DNA from: Actinernus sp. WN-2022
Taxonomy: Eukaryota > Cnidaria > Anthozoa > Actiniaria > Actinernidae
Assembly (NCBI GenBank): GCA_030867875.1
Contig: JAOWCC010000577.1
Coordinates: 72,969,012-73,033,011 of the forward strand
Reading direction: 5' to 3'
DNA: 64,000 nucleotides
Within the stretch, counting starts at the first letter, position 1. The number at the start of each line of letters is the position of its first letter. Positions 42,836-52,880 of the stretch are shown here, one piece after another. The translations under genes and the position numbers were made by a program. The notes beneath the pieces were generated by a model. That model searched no databases. It saw only the letters and a program-made list of their open reading frames with translations, and was not told the origin of the DNA.

Positions 42836-43014
42836 CTATTAATAAGTGAGACTCCCGGGGATTACGTGTATATGATCAGGTTCTGTGAGAGAAAGCTGTT
42901 GCACGGTCCAACGGGTGAGAATGTGACGCGTTCCTAAAGGTAGGAATCGCTCAATTGACTTCAAACCCAGCCCCTAACCCAAACCCTAATCCCAACCATA
43001 AAACTTACACTAAC

Positions 43015-43205
43015 AATTTCGAAAACAAGTTCCCAGGTAAACGACTGAGTTCTCACTCACATAGGGCTGAGTTTCACAGGTATAAACAACGACTTCTCAC
43101 TCACCTAGGGCTATCTCAGGCAAACAACGAGATCTCATTCACATAGGGATAGAGTTAACAGGTACATGACGAGTTCACACTCGCCTAGGGATAGGGTTCA
43201 CAGGT
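43015..43205. repeat. Degenerate tandem repeat, unit about 42 bp
   Basis: Four units of AACGAGTTCTCACTC-CATAGGG...CACAGGTA type, each with CTCAC and TAGGG/AGGGCT words. Confidence 0.6.
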
Positions 43206-43859
43206 CTGCAAAATGCCGCGCATGTCCATGCAGTCAACAGTAGAAATCGCGAAAGCAGCTCTAAATGCTCCTATGTTGAGGAACTCGACACATCACAGAA
43301 AAAAGGTCAAGGTTGAAGGGGAAAATAAGAGATAAGAGTTTCATTAGTTGAGACGTCAAGCCAATTAAATTTGAATTGGTTCATGATTAGTGTGACGTAA
43401 TAAGCGGCATTGAATTCCAAATATTGAGTGAAATTTCTGATTAAAATACGTGCGAGAGCGTGAAGTAAAGTCACTTTTCTTTATAGACCTGGTTTAAACA
43501 CGTTTACCAGCTAACATGTAGTTCATATCAAACAATTGTTGTCGTTCAGAGTAATATTTGGGCCTGACTAGATGCTAGTGAGGCATACGCTCATCCTTTT
43601 CAAATTTCTCTATCGAATCTTCACAAAATGATTCGATCGTTTTAATCGCACTTCCTGTAGCCTACGTTGTATCTGCCTCTCTTCTGCCGGCTCGCTACAC
43701 TTCCTGAACGTGTTCTAGTATTCGACGATCCGTCCTGCTTTTCAAATATGGAATATATTGACCATATATGGAATATCACAGGGAGCTCTCAGGAACGACA
43801 CTTTTCTCAATAAATTGTTTCAAGATATGCAGTAATCTAATACGTGGCCCTCTCTTTAC
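43206..43859. other. No gene recognised
   Basis: No ORF or repeat match found. A GTTCTCTATCGAATCTTC-like unique sequence fills the gap. Confidence 0.4.
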
Positions 43860-43940
43860 TTAGTCCTACGGTTTTATGTCGTTATCCGGGAAGACGGGAA
43901 AGTCTAACTGTTTACTGTTGGATTATGTAAAGGCAGCACC

Positions 43941-43977
<37 letters not shown>

Positions 43978-44052
43978 AGCCCGGATTTGAACCCGCGACC
44001 TCCTGCACAACAGACCGGAGCTTAATTACTGAGCTAACCGGAGGCGGTAATT
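43860..44052 (-). mobile_element. tRNA-derived SINE (same family as 63420)
   Basis: Minus strand: CCTCCGGTTAGCTCAGTAAT (A box), CCGGTCTGTTGTGCAGGAGG, B box GCGGGTTCAAATCCGGG, then the tail CACTCAGGGTCTTAAAATAA, CTGAGTAGAAGGTGCTGCC. The acceptor stem cannot pair, so it is a SINE head rather than a working tRNA. Confidence 0.82.
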
Positions 44053-44389
44053 TACCGGATGCAATTCACGCATGCGCAGGCCCTTTTGCAGACCTGTCCA
44101 GATAATTAAACAAGAAGAGAAAAAGGTAGAGTGAGAAAATTGTGAATAAATAATAAAGCATAGAGCTGAGAATTTGTCACAGTTCGAGGGTGGATGTTTG
44201 TTTAGTGTATATATAGTGGTAGTCAGCAACGTGGGCTCCTTACTTCACTAAGCGCCGGAACATCCTGCTTGATTAGTGGCAGTCCTCTAGCGGCCAAGGG
44301 CAGTTTGGGTATATATCTTTTGAGCAATTCCTGTCCTTACGAAGTCTAGAGAATTTGCAAACAGATCCTTCCTTATTATATCATAGCAG

Positions 44390-44478
44390 TAATGTTACTT
44401 ATGAGTATATAGTGTTCCCACTTAGTGGTTGTATTTGCTATTCTTATTTGACACTGAAATAAAGTTATTATTATTATA
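44390..44478 (+). mobile_element. LINE 3' terminus fragment (tentative)
   Basis: AT-rich segment ending GACACTGAAATAAAGTTATT(ATT)n at 44450-44478, the terminal motif also seen at 8920-8977. No coding part remains. Confidence 0.35.
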
Positions 44479-44754
44479 ACTGTGATAGCCAAGTGGATAA
44501 CGCTATCCACTGGATAAATTCATATCCAATTAATAAAATAAGCTAGTTAGGTTAACAACAGGGGTTTATCCGTTGAATAGCGATAGTCTGATGAATGTGT
44601 GACAAGTGGTATGTAAGACAAGTGGGTATCCATGGAAACGTATATTCTCAATCACACATGCACTCAATGTATTCCAACGACCGATCAGCAGTTAAGATTA
44701 ACGATATAGTAATAGAAAGCTTCCGATGTTTCAAAGCTAAGAACTAAATCAAGC

Positions 44755-46200
44755 CTGCATGCTGTCGCCAACGCTCTTCAATTTATATCTACATGACGTA
44801 CCTGAATCACTAAATCATAAAATACCAATCCACTAGAGATAAATAATTGTCCTATCAGCTGTCTCTTGTATGCCGATGATTTGGTTATCATGTCTAAATC
44901 AAAAGAAGAGCTACAAACCCAACTGAATAACTTAAGGAATTATTGTGATGATTCAAAAATAAAAGTAAATCTAGTCTAAGACAAAACAAAGCCGGATAGT
45001 TATATTTAATAATAGAGCGGTTTTCAGTTGAGTGTAGTAAAACCAAACGCAAATTACCCACAGCCAGCCAATCATAGGAGCGAGTAATCACAAGTAACTC
45101 ATAAATGCTCAGTTCTCTGTGAGCCAATGACAAACCAAAGCAAAACCAAAACCAATTTGCGTTTGGTTTTACTTTGGATTCTGATTGGTTGGTTTACTTT
45201 CTCGGCCAATAGGAGAGCTTAGTAAACGCAAAACCAAAACACTTCCGACACTCAATTGAAATCCGCTCTAATGGTAAATCCAACGAATAATTATCAATTT
45301 TACTATGATAACATGAAATTAGAAAATGCCAATTCATACAAATACCTCGGTTTAATGTTCAACTCATTTGGCAAGTTTGAATTGGCAAGACAAGAACTAC
45401 AAGTTGCCCTTAAAGCTCTATTTCAATTAAAGAAAGAGATGGGTCATCATTTCAGAGCTGACATAGCCTTAAACATAAAACTATTCGATAGGCTTATTAA
45501 ACCTATTTTGTTATACGGAAGTGAAATCTGGGGCGTTGACGTAAAGAAAATTTACATAATGATCCGATCGAATCTGTTCACATTAAATTTTGTAAAATGC
45601 TTCTCGGAGTTAGTAAGACGGCAAGTAATAATGCATGTAGAGCAGAATTAGGGCGATTTCCTTTAAGACTGGATGCAGTTTATAGACCATTTAAATTTTG
45701 GGAAAAACTTAAAGATATGGAATTTCAAACTTGGCTTGGAGAAATTCAAAATGATAGTCGTGGAACTGACTATCAACGAAACAAACTAAGAACTTATCGG
45801 ACGTTCAAAACAGACCGTTTTCCAGAGAAAATTACTTACATCATATCAAAATTGTGAAACACCGAATAGCATTAAATTAACTAAACTTCGTATAAGTAAT
45901 CATTATTTACAAATTGAAAGAGGACGATATTCAAGGCTCTACCTAAAACCGGAAGAAAGGCTATGCCCAATGTGTTTAAAAGGAAGTAAGGATGAAAAGC
46001 ACTTTTTCATCCGATGCGCTAAATATAATTCTTTTGGAATTAATAGAATAACGTGAAAGTTACAGTGAAGATGAGTGACTTATTTATACTTTTTATTGAT
46101 CAACCTAATCCAATTCAAAATCTAGTTTCCAAATTTATTTTTGAATGTCTCAAAATTAGAAATGATAGTATTAGATTTGATTTAACCTAAAATATTTTAT
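44755..46200 (+). mobile_element. LINE remnant with YADD and C-terminal zinc-knuckle-like motif
   Basis: RT segment LSPTLFNLYLHDVPESLNHK (44763), intact LYADDLVIMSKSKEELQTQL (44866-44925), then a 256-bp MITE, then ENANSYKYLGLMFNSFGKFE (45320), LFDRLIKPILLYGSEIWGVD, a frameshift near 45560, MLLGVSKTASNNACRAELGR (45597) and a C-terminal CPMCLKG...HFFIRC motif (45965-46020). This order is typical of non-LTR elements abundant in cnidarians. The 5' endonuclease half is missing; stops and frameshifts make it inactive. Confidence 0.88.
45014..45269. mobile_element. 256-bp MITE in the LINE, AAT TSD
   Basis: AAT at 45011-45013 and 45270-45272. Inverted ends AGAGCGGTTTTCAGTTGAGT and ACTCAATTGAAATCCGCTCT. 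Internal inverted blocks around CAAACGCAAATT / AATTTGCGTTTGG. Deleting the element with one AAT restores the RT reading frame (VIFNNGKSN), which fixes the boundaries. Confidence 0.88.
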
Positions 46201-46239
46201 TTAGTATATCTGTGTAAATAGTATTTGGTTTACATCAAG

Positions 46240-46600
46240 GTTTACAAGCGATTTTTGCAATTTTTGTCGCGATTTTCACTGCAATTTTGCTCGCCAGCGA
46301 CGTTGCACTTTCAAATCGCGTGTGTAAACTAGCGGCGATTTTGATGCAATTTTGTCGCCACCAAATCGCACTGGTTTTGAGCATGTTCGAAACTTGATGC
46401 AACTTGATGCAAATTTTTGGTGAGAAAAATTTCAGTGGGACGCGACAAGAATTACATCAAAACGGGCCTTAAGGATCCACATAAAGATGTCGATGTCCAT
46501 GTTCATGTGTGTGTGTGGGTGGGGGGTGGGGGGGGGGGGGGGGGGGGAGGGGGGTGTCCATGTGTGTGTCTGTTGGGGGGAGGGGTTGCACCCAGAACTG
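46240..46600. repeat. GCGATTTT-rich segment and long G run
   Basis: 46240-46400 repeats GCGATTTT-type words (GTCGCGATTTTCACTGCAA, GGCGATTTTGATGCAATTTT), probably half of a MITE. 46510-46585 is G-rich with a run of about 20 G and could form G-quadruplexes. Confidence 0.5.
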
Positions 46601-46990
46601 AGTCTGTCCCTACTTATGCCCCTCGGATAACATAGGATATAAAAAATATGGCTGAGGGTTCGATTAAAATGCCATCAAAACATTGAAGCCATTATGAGTT
46701 AAGCAAGTACATGTAAGTGGAAGCAAGAATGGAAATGGTCATGATTGCGCAACTGTAAAAGGAAAATATAAATAAAGGTGAAAAACCAATTCCAGACAAA
46801 AGTGACAGAATAATTATTTCTCAAATCATAAAAATATGTTCCATCAACGCCATCACAGATAGTGAAGTATGACGGTGAAATACGATGCAAATGTATATTG
46901 ATAACTAGTTCACGCCTAGTATATCTGCATCAGTAGCATGTCTGCTTCGGCGGGGAAACTAAACACTGGTATGTAGTCAACTAGGAGTCG
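46601..46990. other. No gene recognised
   Basis: Short AT-rich ORFs only; nothing matched elsewhere. Confidence 0.4.
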
Positions 46991-46994
46991 ATTA

Positions 46995-47140
46995 ATGTAT
47001 GTTAAACGCCGTGAGGAGCGAGTAGCAGCTGACGTTTCGAGTATTATCCTTCTTCACTTCAGCCAAGAGCGAAATATGAAGGGCTACTAGCCCTCAAAAC
47101 GTCAGCTGATACTCGCTTTCCACGGCGGTTAGCATGTAAC
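46995..47140. mobile_element. Hairpin MITE (GACGTTT / AAACGTC core)
   Basis: Left arm GCCGTGAGGAGCGAGTAGCA then GCTGACGTTTCGAG; right arm CTCAAAACGTCAGCTGATAC then TCGCTTTCCACGGC. The loop of about 50 bp carries GAAGGGCTACTAGCCCTC. Non-coding. Confidence 0.7.
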
Positions 47141-48079
47141 AGTAGGAGGTCTTTATATTTGGTACCCAGTCTTGATATGGTTATTTTCAGCGATTTATAT
47201 ATTAACTGACGAACCTCGCACACGTGTGGGGTGATTAAAAATCAAAGCAAATATACAAAAATGACTAACAAACTGTGTGTATATCTAGTCTTCAAGGAAA
47301 ATATTGCGTACTATTTCAATCAAGCATTGAGGGATGATACTTTAACTGTTTGTAGTCAAATGACAGTCATTGTTGATACTGAGGTATCTGAGTACCTCAA
47401 TCATGTTAAGGCCTGGTTCATTTGACGTAAAATATATTTACGTTAAAAAATGCGTTCTGACAGAAATAACAGTTTAAACAAAATCTAATTACACCATAAT
47501 ACTAATATCCACTTCCTTAAATTTGTTAAGTGGATGGTTGTCGTATCACGTGATCGATGACGTCATAATTATATAAAATCGTTTCAGTGAAATGCGGCTG
47601 CGACGATAACATGGATATAAAGTAACCCTGCTAAAACATTACTCCTGCCGCAGTATTTCAGATCACGCTTAGAAAACATGACTATCATGTAAATATAAGG
47701 AGATATTAAGGGTGCAAAAAGTCAAGTGACCTATTTTGCATATTTTTGCCTAAATTACTCGTTAATGAAACAGTGTAGTCATCTTTTCTAAGCTGATTTA
47801 GGTAAAAGGCTTCAACCTTAACTAAACACATCCACTCATCATCCTAGCTGTTTCAAACTCGGAGCCACGTTTTTGATGACGATATCTATTATCGTGAGAA
47901 ACTTGGTGTACTTACCGTACTAGGCTGTGCTGAAATAAGGAAAAGAGTTTTTACCCGAAATTTGACCCCTGAACCAGGCCTTAACATGCTTGAGACCGGC
48001 GAAGTAGTTTATTTATTCAACTGTGGCCACCACGTGTACATTACACGTGATCTCTAAAGGAGTTCGACGAAGTTGGTGG
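47141..48079. other. No gene recognised
   Basis: GGCCTGGTTCA at 47410 and its complement TGAACCAGGCC at 47973 (flanked by AACATGCTTGA and TCATGTTAA) mark the ends of a roughly 570-bp inverted-end element without ORF, possibly another MITE-like insertion. Confidence 0.45.
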
Positions 48080-49385
48080 TCGGCGTCTACGAAAACCGAG
48101 AAGAGACTTCCGATTTCAGTCTTAAAATTGCTCACTTCGATATTAAAATTGCTCACTTCGCTATTAAAATTGCTCACTTCGATATTAAAATTGCTCACTT
48201 CGATATTAAAATTCAATATGGCGACACTTCTTGTCCAACCAGGTACGTGTATAGACTAGGCCAACTTTAGCAGCCTTAAGTTGCCTAAGAAGCAGATTAT
48301 TCACGACTAGGATGTCAAGTGATTCAGGATAGCTACGTTTCGGGACCATAAACTGCGAAGTTGTATTCTATTTTGATGCAAATGTAGTGAAGGGTTGTGT
48401 TCTGCTACGCCACAGAGTGCCGATAGGAACGCAAGCGAAAGTCAAACTTTTGATGTGGAAATCGCTGAATTGTATGGCCAAACATTGTACTACAGTTGGA
48501 TACTATTTACCCAAGAGACTGTCATTGGCTTTTCCGCTTGCACTCAATTCGATGCAGAAATGAGTTTTTGCGTACAAAACGCTCACCAGTTTGAGTGAGA
48601 GAGAGAGAGATGGCAGCTTTCCAGTTGTCTTGTCCAACCAGCGATGTATAGGCTAGGCCAACTTTAGTAGCCCTAGTTTACCTTAGGTTGCCTTGTAGCC
48701 TGCTTTTAGGTGGTAGATGGTGTTTTTTTTCGCGCAGCAAACGGATCATCGAAGCGGCCGCCTTATTGGCCGAGCGTGATTGAGTCCTGGAATCTGTTGT
48801 GATTTTTTTTCGTGTCAAAAAACGTATGTTAAAGCCAAAATTTCCGGCTGGAAATTTAGTATGGATTCACTAGCTAGAGGTTGCAGAGAGTTTTTATTTG
48901 GTGAAAATCCATGCATAAATCAATTTTCTAGCCCAAATGTTTGACGTTATGTTCTTCGTTTTTTCCTAGGGGTTATTTTGAACTTCCTTCGTACCGAAGG
49001 TCAAACATTAAATATTTTATAAGAAACAGAAACAAAGAATTTTGATAGATGACACTGAAAATGAATGTATAATTTGGGGCTTCCCTTTCTTCTCCCCACC
49101 CCCCTCCCCACTTCTTCCCCCTCCTCTCCCCCTGCGTTTGTAACACAGGCTAGTGCATTCTCGGGGAGTTTATTAATCACTTTTTAAAACAGTGATTTAA
49201 GTTAGACTGAAGTGAGAATGTTAAGACTGAAGTGAGCCGGCAATTTTAATTAAGACTGAAGTGAGCAATTTTAATACCGAAGTGAGCAATTTTAATATCG
49301 AAGGACTTGAACAATTTTATAGACTGAAGTGAGCAATTTTAAGACTGAAATCGGAAGTCCCTTCTCGGCTTTCGTAGGCGTCAGA
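48080..49385. mobile_element. Foldback element with 21-bp repeats in both arms
   Basis: Left arm 48080-48215 (GGCGTCTACGAAA-CCGAGAAG then five units of AAAATTGCTCACTTCGATATT). Right arm 49193-49385 is its inverse, with AAGACTGAAGTGAGCAATTTT units and ending TTCGTAGGCGTC. Inside, CTTGTCCAACCAG...GGCCAACTTTAG occurs twice (48230 and 48630). No transposase seen. The arms have diverged in unit number and order. Confidence 0.72.
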
Positions 49386-51184
49386 TCAAATCCCATACCG
49401 TAAAATCCAGCTTATAAGCCATGGGCTTATACAATTTCCTGAGTTACAGCTCATAACGACGGAATGACCGGTATGCTGAAATGACGTGGACATAACCCTA
49501 TACTTTAAACGTTCTTTCACACCAGGCTTTTCACATGGAATATTACTATATTTATAATAAACAGTTCTTCAATGCGATGCAGGTTAGGGAAAGAGGGCTC
49601 ATATCCGGGCAGCCTATTCTTACTCCGAATATTCCCAAAACAACGCACCCTATGTATTTAATTTAACGACAAAGTTCGAATATCTTGATTTGGAAAACCA
49701 TATATCAAATTGTCCTGCTGTCGGCATCGTATAACGTGGAAAGCCTGTTTTAGCCACCACCGCGGCAAAACGTCACGCGCATGCCGTTATTCATGAGCCC
49801 ATCGCGCGCGCGTTTCCCCAGTTTCCCGCCGAAACTAAAATAAAATAGAGGCAATCACCCCTGTTTCTAATTTTAACTTGAGCACGTAGGCATATTATAC
49901 GTCATGTTTCGATAAAAACAAGAAAACTACTTAAAGTGCCTATAATCCCTAGCCAGAAATAATTTATTTGGTCGCAGTAAAGTGTTTTAAATATTGTTCA
50001 ATCATTTTTGGGCGATTTATGGTCGTACTATTGCTATAAAAATCATTACAAATCCTTGAAATGACGTCATTTAAGAGCCGTTTGCATGCTAAGAAGTTGA
50101 ATTGAGTTATAACGATGCATTTCTTCATTTATATTACAAGCTAAGACATTTCTGTCGTTTGATTGGTTTATAGAGCAGTGGTATTTCAGCGCAATTTGTT
50201 TGTCTTGAAAAATGGCGGACATGATGTTTACCCGAAAGTGCGAAGGGAAAATCTTGGAAAAGCAAGCTTAAAACAATTAAATACGAAGAACTGACCAATT
50301 TATAGAACTGTAGGATCATGTTATTCAAAATATGACTATTTTCTTTGTCGTTTATTATAGCCGCATTTACGCGACATTCATTTTGGGACCGACAATCTTA
50401 GTTTGAGTTTCACGCCCGAAAGTGACTCTTCAGTATTGGTAACTGATGCATATTTCGCGCGTAAAGCCAAACTGAGTTTCACGCCCGAAATTTTCCGTTT
50501 ATCGGTACTTAATTCAGTTTAGTAATATTGTTAAAGTACTTCTTTACGAGTAAAGTTTTACGCCCATTTTCTATTTAATAGTACTAGTAAAGTTTTTCAC
50601 AAACTTAGCGTGTATCGAATGTCCCGATATTTTGTGGTTATTTTATATATATGCAGTAGAATGCCATGTATAGTTCTAGTCACCTGTGTAGATGATAAAC
50701 ACCCAATTGTGTATAATGTCGTGGTCAACAAAGCTTTATTTTTAAATAAATTATTACTCTGTAGTGGAATAGAGAATAGAATCCCGGTAGGCCTCGTGGT
50801 TTTGTTTTATTTAACTCCAAATGTTAATTGCTGTAACCGAGTAGTCCATGTTGCCTGATTTTCCTGCCATTTTAAAAGCACCATGAATACCCCCCGAGCA
50901 CGCACGCGAGCATAATATTTGATGTGTTATAACCTCCAATATTTACGAGAAACTTTATGAGAATGAATCAGGAGCTAGAAAAAAGTTCAGAGTGTTAGCG
51001 GTAGCATTGGGTTAAGTTATGAATATATAATTACCTCACTTCAATTCCTAAACTGCTAGCTCACGCGAGCACTAAGCTCGACCTGATCAGTGGAACGACC
51101 GATATTATATCGCCATCGAATTTTGAGCGTCACCCAAAAGTACGTTTCCTGATTACGTTTTCTAGTGCACCTAGAATTTTAGTG
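49386..51184. other. No gene recognised; short repeats
   Basis: GAGTTTCACGCCCGAAA occurs at 50405 and 50472 with a weaker AGTTTTACGCCC at 50559. AAAATGGCGGACATGATG at 50210 resembles the 27/13323 start motif. No coding sequence recognised. Confidence 0.4.
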
Positions 51185-52132
51185 TTAGTCTTGTTCGGTT
51201 GACTGCATTTCCTTCATTGTTACCCGCATAACATTAAAGTCATTCTCGATGTGTGATAATCGAGTCCAGATTGCCAAGATTTCTTCCTCCACTTGTCCAA
51301 GTATAGTAGCTTCGGATAAATCACACTGAGCCGATAAACCATCATTACTTTCGTTTATACATTCTCCCGTTTGTTCTTCTTGATTTAAAAGTGCCTCTTC
51401 GGTCTTTTTACCTTGTCTGGAGTCATTATTATTAATTGCCTTTGCGTAGCCTTTCTCATCCTCTTTTTTAATATCTTGAACATTGCTTTTAATATTGTTA
51501 CTTTTATCAGAAGTATCTTCAATTTCTTTTAATTCCCCGCTGCCTTTAGTGGCACCGCCACCGCCAATTTCCTCATTGCTATCACCCATTGCAGCAGAAC
51601 TAGCAGCGATAATAAATCTCTCAACCGACTTTTCTTCATAATAAATATCTTCATCTTCATAGTCCTCGGGGTATTCACAACTCAGACTAGCCTCCTTATT
51701 ATCTACAAACCTTTGCAAGCCTTCATATTTTTGTTCAAAACATTTTGCTTTACTTGTAATAAATATCTTTAGTTCCCTCGATTCCTTCGCTTTCACTTGT
51801 GTGTCTTCAGCAATTCTGCATAATTGAATCTCTCTCTCATCTTCCTCTGTTATCGAACACACGCGAGGACAAAATCCCATGACTGTTCTTTGCACTCCCA
51901 ATTTATGGCGCAAGTATTTGCTCCTCTGGACCGCCTGGTGGCTAAAACGGATACCTTTATGCTTTTTCTGAGATGTTCCAGTTCTACGCACCGGCAAATC
52001 ACTTTTGCATTGACCTGTACTTCTTGTCCCTCTGTCTTTCAATACATCTTTGTTGTTCGTAGTGTCTTCGCATTTGCGGCTTTCCCGTTTATTCGAATTT
52101 TTAAACGAAAATATTTTTTTAAACTTGTCCAT
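51185..52132 (-). CDS. Uncharacterised acidic/coiled-coil protein
   Basis: Minus-strand ORF; Met at 52132 (MDKFKKIFSFKNSNKRESRK) is the first ATG and gives 315 residues. The frame stays open upstream to 52240, where TTCTAG could be a splice acceptor, so this may be the last exon of a longer protein beginning IAVLCLTDQVYFCDSEDYGG. The N-terminal half is basic (RRTGTSQKKHKGIRFSHQAV). The middle has an acidic tract (EYPEDYEDEDIYYEE), then a Gly-rich AAMGDSNEEIGGGGATK, a long Lys/Glu/Asn-rich disordered stretch, and a heptad-like C-terminus (EEEILAIWTRLSHIENDFNV). No known domain recognised. Long open frame with varied composition in AT-rich DNA supports coding. Confidence 0.65.
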   Translation of the reverse strand: MDKFKKIFSFKNSNKRESRKCEDTTNNKDVLKDRGTRSTGQCKSDLPVRRTGTSQKKHKGIRFSHQAVQRSKYLRHKLGVQRTVMGFCPRVCSITEEDEREIQLCRIAEDTQVKAKESRELKIFITSKAKCFEQKYEGLQRFVDNKEASLSCEYPEDYEDEDIYYEEKSVERFIIAASSAAMGDSNEEIGGGGATKGSGELKEIEDTSDKSNNIKSNVQDIKKEDEKGYAKAINNNDSRQGKKTEEALLNQEEQTGECINESNDGLSAQCDLSEATILGQVEEEILAIWTRLSHIENDFNVMRVTMKEMQSTEQD

Positions 52133-52370
52133 ATCTCCTTGTTTGATCACTGGATCACATAATATCTCCACGTATAATCCGCCGTAATCCTCCGAATCAC
52201 AGAAATACACTTGATCAGTCAAACACAACACAGCAATTTCTAGAAGTTTACAACAAATTAATTATTAGGCCTAACTCTGGTTATGTATTTAGAGGCACGA
52301 TCGGAGTGTTTCCTAACCGCATTCTTTAAATTATATGAGGTTTAACATGTAGAATGCATTAATTACCTCA

Positions 52371-52873
52371 TCACTTCAGCCGCAACTTTTTGGAGAGCTC
52401 CAAGAAATAAGTATTTCCCGACTCACGAGCTTTGGATGCTACCAAGGGGTTGACTTCTCCAATATTATAAGTGGCTAGTTGAGCAGGGCTGGCTGGCCGC
52501 AGAAGGTAATGCGAGATTCCACTTTCAGGAAGTTGGAACTAAAAAAACAATTCGTCTTTAGGATTTCTTAGTCTTTATATCCATTTATATTCAATCATAT
52601 CCATAGAACATCTGTCACAAATTTCGTCTCAAAAGTTTGTATAGGTTTGATGACTCCTCTTTTATATCTCCTAAATTTCATTCTATTGGAAATTGAATTA
52701 GCTGCCAATGCTTGTGTTCAGAATCTGATGCGTACGTGAGTAAAACCACGGCGCCAGTACACTCGTAGTGTCTGTCACATCGAGTTATTACTATCTTTAA
52801 TACACTTACCTTCCGGCATTTTGATCCTATTACAGCTAAACTCTTCCTTTTAATTATGTATACCACCGAAGCC
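52371..52873 (-). CDS. Two exons of an unrecognised small gene
   Basis: Exon a, about 52873-52810, ends KRKSLAVIGSKCRK at AAG|GTAAGT, a consensus donor. Exon b, 52538-52371, follows TTTTTTTAG and is in the same phase: FQLPESGISHYLLRPASPAQ, then LATYNIGEVNPLVASKARES, then GNTYFLELSKKLRLK and TGA. Intron is 271 bp (52539-52809). No ATG lies in frame at the start of exon a; an upstream exon is likely (possible acceptor AAAG at 52874). Strong protein-like composition and two consensus splice sites make this the best spliced gene in the window. Family not recognised. Confidence 0.6.
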
Positions 52874-52880
52874 CTTTAAG

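Noticed and set aside
46501..46590. G run and the C run at 54058-54093 as functional quadruplex elements
   Set aside because: Possible, but homopolymers of this length are prone to assembly error and have no supporting context.
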